Source of the DNA: Pseudomonadota bacterium
Lineage (GTDB): Bacteria > Pseudomonadota > Gammaproteobacteria > Steroidobacterales > Steroidobacteraceae
Assembly: GCA_021843755.1 (NCBI GenBank)
Contig: JAKBWB010000039.1
Span: 1-64,000 of the forward strand
DNA: 64,000 bases
Reading direction: 5' to 3'
The position numbers and the translations under genes were made by a program. The notes beneath the pieces were generated by a model, which was given only the letters and a program-made list of their open reading frames with translations, was not told where the DNA came from and did not search any database. Below are positions 44,296 through 53,438 of the stretch, piece after piece; the stretch's first letter is position 1; every line of letters begins with the position of its first letter.

Positions 44296-47106
44296 TCAGC
44301 GCTTCGAGGCGCCGGGCTGCTGGGCCAACGCCTCGCGCAACTCGCGCAGGCGCGGCGGCTTGGAGAGCACCGAGTCCACGCTCGTGGGCACGTCGCCTTC
44401 TTCCACCAGCCGCCGTCCCCACCCCGTCAGCAGCAGCACCAGCGTCTGCGGACACGCGGCCTTCACTGCAGCTGCGACCTGCCGCCCATCGACGTAGGGC
44501 ATGCCCAGATCGGTGATGACCACCTCGTAGGGCTCTCCGGCCGCCTGCGCTGCGCGGAACGCGTCGATCCCGGCCCGGCCGCCGTCAGCGGTCACGACCG
44601 TATGTCCGTCGCCGCTCAGCGCCTCGCGCGTGGAGAACAGAATGCTTGGGTCATCGTCCACGAGCAAAATCCGCCGCGGCGCGACCGCAAGTGGCGGCGG
44701 CACACCGTAGACGACACCACCCTCGAGCGCTACCGGGAAACTCAATGTCACCCGCGTGCCGGCGCCGGGGGTGCTCGCGATCTCGATCTCCCCGCCGTGC
44801 CGCTGCATCGTCCCGAAGACCATGGGCAGCCCGAGCCCCGTGCCCCGCTCGCCTTTGGTGGTGAAAAACGGCTCCAGACATCGGGCACGGGTCGCCTCAT
44901 CCATGCCCACACCGGTATCGCCCACCTCGAGCCGCACCTGTCCGGTCCCGCCGCTCGAGGATCCGGCCGGCCCGATCGATTGTGTGCGCAGCGACAGCCG
45001 TCCGCCCCGGGGCATGGCGTCGGCCGCGTTGAACACGAGGTTGGTGACAGCGTCGCGCAGTTCGGTCTCGACGCCCGGCACCGGCGGCAAGTGCGCCTCG
45101 AGTGCGGTCTCGAGCTCGATCTGCACGCCCTGGCGCTGCGGCATGTCGCTCCAGCGGGCGCGCGTGAGGTCGAGGACCTGTATCACCAGGGCATTCAGAT
45201 TCACGGGCGAAAGCGCCTGGTGCGGCTCGCGCGGCCGGTAGAACTCACGCATGCGCTCCACGGTGTGCGCCACTTGATCGACGGCCCGCTGAATCACCTG
45301 CAGCGGATTCCTGACATCGGCCGGCAGCGTCCGATCCTCCAGCAACATATCCGTGTACAGCATGATCGGTGATATGGCGTTGTTGACGTCGTGAGCGATG
45401 CCGCTCGCCATGGTGCCGAGGGCGAGCAGGCGCTCGTGCTGCAGCACCGCCTGCTGGGTCTGGCGCAGGTCCTCATACGCGCGCTGCAGCGCCTGATACA
45501 GCTGGGCCTGGTAGGCGGCGAGGGCCACGTGCTCGCTCAGCTGGCGCAGAAACTCGCACTCGCCGCTGCTGAAGCTCCCCGGCGCGCGGCGGGCCGCCAG
45601 CAGCACGCCGAACACTCGACTCTCGACGTGCAGCGGCGCCGCCACCAGCGCCCGCAGACCCGCGCGGGCCAGGCGCTGGGCGAAGGGAAATGCGATGGCC
45701 GCCAGCTCCGCCTCGTAGACCAGCTCGCCGCGTACGCAGCGTGAGAGCCCGCTCCGGTCGATGGGAATGGTCGCGCGCTCGGCCATGGCCAGCTCGCGCG
45801 CAAGCGGCGCGCTGTCCCCGCCCACCCGCATGACGGTCAGGCAGTTCTCGCCCGCGTCGTACTCGCTGATCGAGCAGAAATCGAGCCCGAGCTGGGTTTC
45901 CAGCGTACGGATCACCACCTGAAAGATACTGTCGACGTCCTGCCGCTCGCCCATCGCCCGGGTGACGGCATCCAGCAGACTCAACCGCGCAAGCTGCGCT
46001 TCGAGCTTGTCTTGGGCCTCCCGCCGCTCGGTCACGTCGCTCGCCGCACCGAACCACTCGATGATCCGGCCCGCCTCGTCCTCGAGGGGGACGGCGCGCG
46101 AGGCAGCCCAGCCGAGCGTGCCGTCCACCCGATGCACGCGATACTCGAGCTGGAACGTGCTGCGGGTTCGGATCGCGTTCTCAATGGCGGCCGTCATCCG
46201 TTGTTGATCGTCGGGGTGAATGTACGTGTCGAGCCAGGTGCGGCTCGGGTCCGTTTGATCGGCCATGAAGTTGCGGCCCTGGAGGTAGCGCATCTCGCTC
46301 CAGTCGGGGCTCATCTGATAGATGACGTCCGAAGTGGCGTTCACGAGTGCCCGGAAACGCCGCTCGCTCTGCGCCAGCGAATCGTTGACGCGGGCAAGCT
46401 CGGCCGTACGCTGCGCGACCCGGCTCTCGAGCTCGCCGTTCAGCGCCCGCAGCGCCGCCTCGGCCCGCCGTCGGCCGGCGAAATCGCGCCGGATCACCAC
46501 GAGCGCCAGGCCCGCCACCAGAAAGGCCAGCACCCCGCCGCCCGCCAGTGTCTCCTCCGTACTCAGCGTGCGCCGGTGCGTCTGCACCTGCCGTTGTGCG
46601 AAAAGACCGCCCTCGGTGGCGCCCATGCGCTGCAGGATGTCCGCGATCCGATCGACCGTGCCGCGATGGGCACGCGCCCGGACGGCTTGCGCCTGCGCGG
46701 CGGCGAACCCTTCGGTCTGGCGCAGGTCGATCAACCGGGTCAGGCCCGCCAGCCGGGCGTCGATCAGCGGCGCAAGCTGCCGGAGCCGGCGCTGCTCGAG
46801 CGCATTGTCGGTCGTGAGGTGCGTCAGCGCACCGTACGCATGCTCCGCAGCACCGAGGTCGCGCCGGTAGCTGTCGAGGTCGGCGCGATCGGCCGTCAAC
46901 AGGAAATCCCGCTCGCTCGATTCCGCGGCGGTCAGGTCGGCGGCAAGCCGCTGCAGCTGAGTCCGCACCGACACGGAGTGTGCCACCCAGCCGGCATCCC
47001 GGGTCAGCTGCTCGAGACTGACGAACGCCACGACCGCAATCAGTACCACACAGGCCAGCGCGAAGGCGAAGCCTGCCTCGATCTTACGCTCCGCGGACCA
47101 CTCCAC
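44296..47106 (-). CDS. Hybrid histidine kinase: CHASE3-like/PAS/GAF/HisKA/HATPase/receiver
   Basis: The GTG at 47106 behind GGAGG gives 936 residues. The order is: a first membrane helix (FAFALACVVLIAVVAFV), a CHASE3-like periplasmic four-helix region (TAAESSERDFLLTADRADLDSYR), and a second helix near 190-210. A coiled coil and a PAS domain (RFRALVNATSDVIYQMS, YRVHRVDGTLGW) follow, then a GAF domain. HisKA has GIAHDVNNAISPIM (His near 571), and the HATPase has NLVFNAADAMPRGG, VGDTGVGMD and GERGTGLGLPMV. A C-terminal receiver domain has VVITDLGMPYVDG (Asp near 864). GIAHDVNN marks the HPK4 class, as in NtrB-like kinases. No cognate regulator is adjacent; the TonB receptor upstream may be a functional neighbour. 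Confidence 0.9.
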   Translation of the reverse strand: MEWSAERKIEAGFAFALACVVLIAVVAFVSLEQLTRDAGWVAHSVSVRTQLQRLAADLTAAESSERDFLLTADRADLDSYRRDLGAAEHAYGALTHLTTDNALEQRRLRQLAPLIDARLAGLTRLIDLRQTEGFAAAQAQAVRARAHRGTVDRIADILQRMGATEGGLFAQRQVQTHRRTLSTEETLAGGGVLAFLVAGLALVVIRRDFAGRRRAEAALRALNGELESRVAQRTAELARVNDSLAQSERRFRALVNATSDVIYQMSPDWSEMRYLQGRNFMADQTDPSRTWLDTYIHPDDQQRMTAAIENAIRTRSTFQLEYRVHRVDGTLGWAASRAVPLEDEAGRIIEWFGAASDVTERREAQDKLEAQLARLSLLDAVTRAMGERQDVDSIFQVVIRTLETQLGLDFCSISEYDAGENCLTVMRVGGDSAPLARELAMAERATIPIDRSGLSRCVRGELVYEAELAAIAFPFAQRLARAGLRALVAAPLHVESRVFGVLLAARRAPGSFSSGECEFLRQLSEHVALAAYQAQLYQALQRAYEDLRQTQQAVLQHERLLALGTMASGIAHDVNNAISPIMLYTDMLLEDRTLPADVRNPLQVIQRAVDQVAHTVERMREFYRPREPHQALSPVNLNALVIQVLDLTRARWSDMPQRQGVQIELETALEAHLPPVPGVETELRDAVTNLVFNAADAMPRGGRLSLRTQSIGPAGSSSGGTGQVRLEVGDTGVGMDEATRARCLEPFFTTKGERGTGLGLPMVFGTMQRHGGEIEIASTPGAGTRVTLSFPVALEGGVVYGVPPPLAVAPRRILLVDDDPSILFSTREALSGDGHTVVTADGGRAGIDAFRAAQAAGEPYEVVITDLGMPYVDGRQVAAAVKAACPQTLVLLLTGWGRRLVEEGDVPTSVDSVLSKPPRLRELREALAQQPGASKR

Positions 47107-47229
47107 GCTCCCTCCAGTGACCGGACTCGGCTCGTGTCGAAAGGTTGGTACGATTCCGGCATCCGCACTGAGCCACCACGATACGCGCCCGTCCGGGCCG
47201 GCGCCACCGGCGAAGTTCCGGCCGGCTTA

Positions 47230-47263
47230 GCTCAAAACAATGGGCCCCCGAAGGGGCCCATTG
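47230..47263 (-). terminator. Rho-independent terminator of the TonB-dependent receptor gene
   Basis: On the minus strand, 24 bp after the receptor stop, CAATGGGCCCC is followed by loop TTCG and GGGGCCCATTG. This is an 11-bp perfect stem with a stable UUCG loop, then TTTTG. It separates the receptor from the histidine kinase gene. It is the clearest terminator in the window. Confidence 0.88.
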
Positions 47264-47286
47264 CCAGGGAAGCGAACGGCGCGATC

Positions 47287-50211
47287 CTATTCCATATTGT
47301 AGGTGAATCCAATCGTCATGAAGCGGCCCACGGCACCGTCCTCTTCCAGGGCGGGGTCATACGGATAGAAGAGACTCCCGCCGCCGTAGGTCTGCACGTC
47401 CAGCGGCGGCTGCTTGTTGAACAGGTTCGTCACCGAGGCGTGGATCTGCCAGCTGTCGTTGACTTGATAGGCGGCATAGACGTTCGTCTCGAGGAAGTAC
47501 CCCACGGTGCAGAACGGTCTCTGGTTTGCGGGCACGGGACCGCTCGTCACCGCCGGGAACTCGCCGTTGTAACCCAGTGCGAGGCCACAGGTCGGAATGC
47601 CGGAGGATGGATCGACGATGCTGAAGTGCCCGATGAAGTCTATGCTGGGAGTGATCGTCAAAGGTCCCTTGTTCCAGCTCAGGCTCGCGTTGACGCGGTC
47701 CTTCGGGTTACCGGTGTCGCCCGACACGCCCGAGGGGCCGTGCGTCCCGGCAAGCTCGAACGTATTGCCGCCGACCAACAGCTTGTACGTCAACTCATGT
47801 GTCCAGGTCGCCTCGCCCGTGAAGCGGCCGAAGCGCCCCCAGTCCCAGTGATACTTCAGGTCCACATCGAACCCGCTCACGTCGATCGACTGGGCGTTCA
47901 CGTACGGGAAGGCCTCGTACTCGATCGGTCCCACCGGGGTCTGCTGATTGATCAGCTGAGCGCTGGTGCAGCCGCTGGTGTCGCTGGTCGGGCAGTACCC
48001 CAGCACTTCGTTCGGACCGCGAACCAGGCTGATGAAGCCCGCGAAGCGCCCGCCGGCCTCGAAGGTCGGGATGATGTCGTTGTGCAGCTTGATGTTGTAG
48101 TAGTCCACGGACGCACTGAGTTGCTGGATCGGCTGCAGCACGAGACCGGCCGTCCAGTTGGTCGATGTGACGGGCTTCAGATGCGGATTGGCCAGCAGCA
48201 CGCCCGTCAGGCCGAACTGGCACTGGCTCGCGAAGTCCCCTGGACCGGCGACCGTGCCACTCGGTACCGTGGTGGGGCACAGGACCGGATCGGTATAGGT
48301 GCCGGCGCCGAACGCCTCGCCGGACGATATGCCTTCAGCCGCCGTCGGCACGCGGAAGCCCTTGCCCCAGGTCCCGCGCAGGGCAATCCAGTGCCAGGGG
48401 GTAAACTTGATGCCGAACTTCGGCGTGAGGTCCGATCCGAACGTCTTGTAATTGTCGTAACGCGCCTCGGCAATGACCTGCAGCGACTTGAACGGATCGC
48501 CCTGCAGCTCGCCGAAGACCGCCCGGTCGTACTCGTTGCCCTGCGCATAGGTCGGATCACCCTCCTGAAGGCCCAGGGCAATGTTGGTCGGGCTGGTCAC
48601 GTTGTGCCCCAGCTTGATCCACTGCACCCCGAGGGCCAGATCCAACGGTCCGCCCGGCATCTGAAACAGCTTGTGCGTCCCGTGAATGTCGACCAGATCC
48701 ATGTTGCTGGTCGGCCGCGACTCCGCCCGAGGCGCGAACAGCTGGGTGCCGCCCGGACTGCCCAGGATGTAGCCGTTGTTCAGCGCGGTCTGCAAGGCCG
48801 CGGGCATGATCGCGGCGGTACTCACATCGCTCATCTCGGCGTACATCGCGCCGACGGTGGCCTTGATGTGCCAGCCGGCGGCCATACCGGTCAGCGAGGC
48901 CAGCAGCCGGTAGGTGTTGGTGTTGACCAGGGTCGAGCCCAATCCGAGCGAGGCGAAATTATAGATGAGCGCATCACCGACATCCGCCGCGGGAACACCG
49001 GGGTAGCCGGCCGGGAGGGTGATGGGCGGATAGAAAATCAGTTTCGGCGGCGCGTGGGGTCCGAAAGCGAAGAGTACGGGTCCGGGCGGGTAGCCGGTAC
49101 CGCCGTACGCTCCGCCAACCTGCTCCGCTCGGCTTTCGAACCAGGACGCCTGCAGGCCGAACTCCCAGCCATCGCCGAGCTCCTTGGTGAACTTGCCCAA
49201 GAGGTCGATGCTGGTCCCCGCCGGCCGCAGCTGCGCGCCGGGGGGAAGGTAGGTGCAGCCGTTGAGCGCTTGGCGCGTCGCATTGCAGCCCGGGAAATAG
49301 TAGTCGATGTTCCCGGTCGTCTGATTGACCAGGTAGCCCGTGAGCGTGTCGGGATACACGACGGCCGGATCCTGAGCGGGGTTGGCGCCCGGAGTCCGGT
49401 TGTACCCGCCGAAGGGCACAAAGTTGAGGTCAGTCCATAGGCCGCTGCGGTTCTTGGCCAGGATCTGGTCCTGGTGGCGGAAGTCCCCGGAGATGTACCA
49501 GTTGTATCCGTCGGTGGCGAGATTGCCAGCGCCGCCGATGAAGCCGATGTGCTCCGTAGTGCCATCCCAATACTGGGACGTGCCCGTCGAGGCGGTGATC
49601 TTGAAGCCCTGGTATTCCTTGCGCAGCATGACGTTCACGACGCCCGCGAGGGCGTTCGAGCCGTACAGCGCCGAGCCGGAGTCCTTCAGCACCTGGATCT
49701 GCGAGATGGCGGTGAAGGGGATCGCGGACAGGTCGACGAAATTGCGCTCGTTGTCGTCGAACAGCGGATAGGGCACGGTCTGCTCGCCGTCGATCAGCAC
49801 CAAGGTGTCGCCGACGTCAAGACCGCGCAGGGCAATGCCCGCGCCTCCGGAAGCGAATGCGAAGCTGAACGACTGGCTCAGCGTGCCTTGACCGTTCGCC
49901 GACAGGTGGCGCAGGACGTCCGAAATGTTGGTGAAGCCGGACTGGATGATCTGCGCCCGGCTGATGATCTGCACCGGACTCGGCGTTACGACGCTGGTCT
50001 GGCTGATCAACGAGCCGGTGACCACGATGGTTTGCAGGGCGGAAGGCGGCGCGGGTGCCGATGCCGCTGCCGGCGGCACCGCCTGACTGGCGGGCTTCGG
50101 TGTCGGAGCGGGCTTTGCGCTCACCGCCAACGCGCTCGCGCCGAATGCGACCATCGCGCCAATCGCCAGTGCACGCCTGACGGCGTGTCGCACGGAATGA
50201 ATCTCGGTCAT
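47287..50211 (-). CDS. TonB-dependent outer-membrane receptor
   Basis: The 974-residue product has a signal peptide (ALAIGAMVAFGASALAVSA), a Pro/Ala linker and the TonB-box region TIVVTGSLI. The plug follows: PVQIISRAQIIQSGFTNISDVLRHL, GIALRGLDVGDTLVLIDGEQT, then LKDSGSALYGSNALAGVVNVML. A long beta-barrel ends in RFMTIGFTYNME. The barrel's last residue is Glu after Met instead of the usual Phe or Trp, which is unusual. Such receptors import siderophores, vitamins, peptides or glycans with TonB energy. No transporter or hydrolase is adjacent to define the ligand. GGGGGAA precedes the ATG and a strong terminator follows. Confidence 0.92.
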   Translation of the reverse strand: MTEIHSVRHAVRRALAIGAMVAFGASALAVSAKPAPTPKPASQAVPPAAASAPAPPSALQTIVVTGSLISQTSVVTPSPVQIISRAQIIQSGFTNISDVLRHLSANGQGTLSQSFSFAFASGGAGIALRGLDVGDTLVLIDGEQTVPYPLFDDNERNFVDLSAIPFTAISQIQVLKDSGSALYGSNALAGVVNVMLRKEYQGFKITASTGTSQYWDGTTEHIGFIGGAGNLATDGYNWYISGDFRHQDQILAKNRSGLWTDLNFVPFGGYNRTPGANPAQDPAVVYPDTLTGYLVNQTTGNIDYYFPGCNATRQALNGCTYLPPGAQLRPAGTSIDLLGKFTKELGDGWEFGLQASWFESRAEQVGGAYGGTGYPPGPVLFAFGPHAPPKLIFYPPITLPAGYPGVPAADVGDALIYNFASLGLGSTLVNTNTYRLLASLTGMAAGWHIKATVGAMYAEMSDVSTAAIMPAALQTALNNGYILGSPGGTQLFAPRAESRPTSNMDLVDIHGTHKLFQMPGGPLDLALGVQWIKLGHNVTSPTNIALGLQEGDPTYAQGNEYDRAVFGELQGDPFKSLQVIAEARYDNYKTFGSDLTPKFGIKFTPWHWIALRGTWGKGFRVPTAAEGISSGEAFGAGTYTDPVLCPTTVPSGTVAGPGDFASQCQFGLTGVLLANPHLKPVTSTNWTAGLVLQPIQQLSASVDYYNIKLHNDIIPTFEAGGRFAGFISLVRGPNEVLGYCPTSDTSGCTSAQLINQQTPVGPIEYEAFPYVNAQSIDVSGFDVDLKYHWDWGRFGRFTGEATWTHELTYKLLVGGNTFELAGTHGPSGVSGDTGNPKDRVNASLSWNKGPLTITPSIDFIGHFSIVDPSSGIPTCGLALGYNGEFPAVTSGPVPANQRPFCTVGYFLETNVYAAYQVNDSWQIHASVTNLFNKQPPLDVQTYGGGSLFYPYDPALEEDGAVGRFMTIGFTYNME

Positions 50212-50608
50212 TTGTATTCCCCCAGCGGCTGTTTCTGCCGCCCGTATACTGGTTGTTGCTTTCCAGACCTGTTGGGCATTCTCCCTGTGGTACTTCTGTG
50301 CCGGCTGTTCCGTTACCCTACGGACAGACGGTTCATGCGCGGAGAATATACTCGGCGTGCAGCCGGGTAAAGCGGAGGGAACGGGGAAATACCGCCAACC
50401 TATTGATCAAAATCAGTTTAGACCGGGCAGCTACCGATCGGAAGGAAGCTTACTGACTGGCTTCCGTCCGAGATGGCCTCTGTATCCTGTATCAGCATAG
50501 CTTACGTTCACGGTAGTTTTGTGGCGCTCAGCCACCCTTTTAGGAACTCTATATGTTGCGTATAAACAACATCGAGCGACAACGGCGTGGCAATAATGCG
50601 GCATCGGG
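50212..50608. other. Intergenic, AT-richer, with an inverted repeat at 50553-50572
   Basis: This 397-bp stretch lies upstream of the TonB receptor and contains no recognisable gene. The half next to the receptor should hold its promoter. ATGTTG (50553-50558) and CAACAT (50567-50572) form an inverted repeat around an AT-rich spacer. GTGGC-GCTCA-GCCAC followed by CCTTTT (50521-50541) resembles a weak plus-strand terminator, though no plus-strand gene precedes it. Confidence 0.5.
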
Positions 50609-51170
50609 TCATCGTGGCTCGAATGCAGTGCGATACGCCGTGAGCGCACCAGGAAAGCGTTCGATAGCCGCCTCGTTGTTGTAGAAATGACAGCTGGCCC
50701 GGACAGTGCCATCGCGAGGGGGTTCAGGATCCCCCCGGGGTCTCGAGCCGCCTCGCGGCAGCGCGTGAGGCACCGCCACGAGCGGCCCCCGGCGCTCGTC
50801 ATCGTTCGGGGTCACGGCCGGCCAACCGATCTCGATCAGTCTATCCAGGCAGCGCCGCGTGAGCGTGCGCACTCGAGCCTCGATGCGAGACACCCCGGCC
50901 TGCAGGATGATCTGGACATCGGCCCCGGCGGCGCATGGCAGTTGCCCGCCGACGGCGTGCCAGCCTCGAAACGTCGCAGACTGCCTGCCGGCCGATTCGC
51001 GGTGGCATCCATGGTCGCGATGGCGTTCTGCACAAACCAGCCCGACTGGGCCGTCACCAGCACCGGGATGTATTCCGCGCGGACATCCGGAAAGCCTATG
51101 GCGGCGGTTCCGAGCAGGTACTTCCCCATCCCGCCGGCCACGAAACCGACCCGCCGACGCCGTCAGCGCG
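50609..51170 (-). pseudogene. Remnant of a class V aminotransferase (selenocysteine lyase/epimerase-like)
   Basis: Three frames together recover the C-terminal half of a class V PLP enzyme. The first is GGMGKYLLGTAAIGFPDVRA, then PVLVTAQSGWFVQNAIATMD, TANRPAGSLRRFEAGTPSAGN. After a shift near 50935 comes AGADVQIILQAGVSRIEARV with TLTRRCLDRLIEIGWPAVTP. A disturbed stretch near 50750 follows, then DGTVRASCHFYNNEAAIERF. The N-terminal half with the PLP-lysine region is absent and the frame is broken at least once, probably twice. The fragment begins about 11 bases after the cupin gene stop, suggesting that the two once formed an operon. Not expected to be functional. Confidence 0.8.
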
Positions 51171-51181
51171 GCCCGTTGCCC

Positions 51182-51652
51182 TCAGCGGGTGCGAGGCGGA
51201 TAGAGAGAGCCGTCCTTGTGACGATAGCGCCGCTCGCCGCTGCGGAGCATCAGGTCGATATCCGGATATTCAACCGCATCGCGCTCCGCGTTGCGCGCGC
51301 CAACCTCGAGGAGCACGGCGTCGGCGCCGGAGCGATTTTGGAGGTGATGCCCGTCGGACTCGCCAGCCTTGAATCCGGCGCTGTCACCCGCCTGCAGGAC
51401 TTCCTCACCGGCGCCGGTCACGAGCACGACCTCGCCTTGCAGCACGTACACGAACTCATCCTCCGCGCTGTGCCAGTGCCGCTGACTGGACCACGCGCCC
51501 GGCGGAAGCCGCAGCAGATTGGCCCCGAATTGCGTCAACCCCGCGCGCTCGCCCAGCCGCCGGCGCTGGCGTGACCGGCAAGGCTCGTCATACGGCGTGG
51601 GGTAGCCGCTGCCGACCACCGAGGGAGCCTGTTCCGGATCGATCTTTTTCAT
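51182..51652 (-). CDS. Small cupin-domain protein
   Basis: The ATG at 51652 behind GGAGG gives 156 residues. The cupin core has motif 1 HWHSAEDEFVYVLQGEVVLVTG, with the metal-binding His-x-His and Glu. Motif 2 GDSAGFKAGESDGHHLQNRS has the last His. Many cupins of this shape are sugar isomerases, dioxygenases or small-molecule sensors. Here no substrate can be inferred. It lies 87 bp downstream of the truncated encapsulin gene and directly upstream of the aminotransferase remnant, so it may be the surviving middle member of a decayed operon. The protein itself looks intact. Confidence 0.82.
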   Translation of the reverse strand: MKKIDPEQAPSVVGSGYPTPYDEPCRSRQRRRLGERAGLTQFGANLLRLPPGAWSSQRHWHSAEDEFVYVLQGEVVLVTGAGEEVLQAGDSAGFKAGESDGHHLQNRSGADAVLLEVGARNAERDAVEYPDIDLMLRSGERRYRHKDGSLYPPRTR

Positions 51653-51739
51653 GGGATCCTCCAAAGACCGCTGGTTCACACCCAAGTGCGACTCCACGCC
51701 GCATCGCAGCATACCGCTCCCGACCGACTGAGGCGCACA

Positions 51740-52174
51740 TCAGCCGCCGGCCGGCAGCGTCGTGATCGGGTTGCGGGCGGCTTGACGGATACCCCGGATC
51801 CCGGCGGCCGCGTAGCCGTCGAACACCGAGCGATCCTCGGCGAACGCAATCTTGCGCGCCGCATCCTTCAACGACGCCCAGTCGGAATCCAACGCGCCGC
51901 GCTCGACGTCATCGATCGCCTGGCGCGAGAGGACGAACGGGACACGCAGCTCGACCCGTGGCCGCGCCGCATGCTGCACCGCCTGCGCCCCTTCGAACGG
52001 TGCCTCGATCTTCTGCCCATGGCCCGTTCCGGCGGCCGAGGCACCCGGACCTTTCGGCGGCGGCACGTCCACGACCCGCCGCGCGGACAGGTATTGCTTC
52101 AGGGTGCGCGAGGCTTCCTCTTCAATTTGAGTCCATGTCGCGTCGGAGATGGGCGGCAGCTCGCGATGGCGATT
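51740..52174 (-). pseudogene. Truncated family 1 encapsulin shell protein without a start codon
   Basis: The minus-strand frame from 52174 encodes NRHRELPPISDATWTQIEEE, then ASRTLKQYLSARRVVDVPPP, VELRVPFVLSRQAIDDVERG, DWASLKDAARKIAFAEDRSV and FDGYAAAGIRGI, ending NPITTLPAGG-stop. This is an unmistakable encapsulin (HK97-fold) N-terminal half. Family members start M-x-x-LHRELAPISDAAW, but here the codon before NRHREL is not a start. The local sequence GAGATAATCGCC suggests loss of one or more bases around an ATG. About 145 of the usual 265 residues remain; the rest is absent. A GTG at 52072 could yield only a fragment lacking the N-helix that docks cargo. It follows the DyP peroxidase gene, as in intact encapsulin operons. 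Confidence 0.85.
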
Positions 52175-53217
52175 ATCTCGTCTCCTTTTTTCAGAGAACC
52201 CATTCCGAGTGAGCCCTGCGACGATGCGGCATGGGGCACGGACTCGAGCGAAGCGTCACCCGCACCGCCGATCCTGCCGGCAGCGGGCCGCGCCGCGGCG
52301 TTGTCCAGCCAGGTCGCCGACGGCACGAAAAACAACGTTCCGGTCACCGCCCGGCTGAAGTCGAGGAGCCGGTCGTAGTTGCCGGGCGGCTTGCCGACGA
52401 ACATGTTCCGCAACATCTGCTCGATCGTCCCGGGCGAGCGCGCATAACCGATGAAGTAGGTGCCGAACTCGCCCTTGCCGATGTCGCCGAACGGCATGTT
52501 GTGTCGGAGAATCTCGACCTCCCGGCCGTCCTCGACGATCGTCGTCAGCGCGTTGTGCGCCGAGCTCGGCTTCACCGCCTCGTCGAGTTCGATGTCTGAC
52601 AGCTTCGTCCGCCCGACGATTTTCTCCTGCTCCTGCACCGGGACGGCATTCCACCTCTTCAGGTCGTGCAAGTATTTCTGGACGATCACGTAGCTTCCGC
52701 CGGCGAAGGCGGCATCCTCCTGCCCGATGATCGTGGCGTCCAGTGCGGACTGACCCACCGGGTTCTCCGTGCCGTCGACGAAGCCGAGCACGTCGCGCGC
52801 GTCAAAATAGCCGAAGCCATGCGTCTCGTCCGCCACCGAGACCGCGCCATCGAGCCGCAGCATGATCTGGGTGGCCAGCTCGAAGCACAGATCCATGCGC
52901 GCGGCGCGAATGTGCAGCAGCATGTCTCCCGGCGTCGCGGCGGCACGATGCACGCCGCTGATCTCGCGAAACGGATGCAGCTCCTTGGGCCGCGGCGCCC
53001 CGAAGAGGCGATCCCACACATCGGAGCCGAACCCCACGATGCACGAGAGTTGACCGTCGGGCGCGCGGAAACCGACGCCGCGCACCAGGGCAGCGAGGTC
53101 GGCGCACACGGCGCGCACCGCCGCGGCGTGCTCCGAGCCGCAGCCCAGGGTCCCGACCAAAAATATGGCCGCGCTCGTGAGTCGGGCAGTGACAGGTTGC
53201 GGTGTCTCGGCTGACAT
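52099..53217 (-). CDS. DyP-type haem peroxidase with encapsulin-targeting peptide
   Basis: ATG 53217 behind AGGAG gives 372 residues. The DyP signature is GFVDGTENP (catalytic Asp near 147), the proximal haem His is in ILRHNMPFG (about 237), and the distal Arg is in GTYFIGYARSPGTIEQML. The protein uses peroxide to oxidise dyes or other reductants in the cytoplasm. Near residue 335 a flexible tail carries GSLGMGSLKKGD, matching the LGSLK-type cargo peptide that docks inside family 1 encapsulins. After this peptide the frame continues 29 residues (a basic, Pro-rich tail) by reading through the encapsulin gene start in a different frame. That is probably a result of the lesion there. The catalytic domain is complete. 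Confidence 0.93.
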   Translation of the reverse strand: MSAETPQPVTARLTSAAIFLVGTLGCGSEHAAAVRAVCADLAALVRGVGFRAPDGQLSCIVGFGSDVWDRLFGAPRPKELHPFREISGVHRAAATPGDMLLHIRAARMDLCFELATQIMLRLDGAVSVADETHGFGYFDARDVLGFVDGTENPVGQSALDATIIGQEDAAFAGGSYVIVQKYLHDLKRWNAVPVQEQEKIVGRTKLSDIELDEAVKPSSAHNALTTIVEDGREVEILRHNMPFGDIGKGEFGTYFIGYARSPGTIEQMLRNMFVGKPPGNYDRLLDFSRAVTGTLFFVPSATWLDNAAARPAAGRIGGAGDASLESVPHAASSQGSLGMGSLKKGDEIIAIASCRPSPTRHGLKLKRKPRAP

Positions 53218-53438
53218 GCGTGACTCCTGGGTATACATTGCGCAGTCCGCTGATGCCAGCCCAACGCGCAAAGCCGGTATAGTATCGAAGGCTCTGCGCA
53301 GACGTACACCGCACCCCGCGCCGCTCCCGCGCGTCACGCTCTGCCCGGCCGCGGGCCGGGTCCGCTGATCGCGCCGCGGCTGCTCGCCGCGGCCGGACGC
53401 GCGGTAAAATCCCGCGACTCGGGAAAAGGATCGAGCAG

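Noticed and set aside
50517-50541. GTGGC hairpin followed by TTTT as a real terminator
   Set aside because: No plus-strand gene lies upstream and the stem has only five base pairs.
50609-52174. A family 2 encapsulin with a cysteine desulfurase cargo
   Set aside because: The shell fragment is a family 1 encapsulin paired with DyP, and the PLP remnant reads as a selenocysteine-lyase/epimerase-like class V enzyme without a visible targeting domain.
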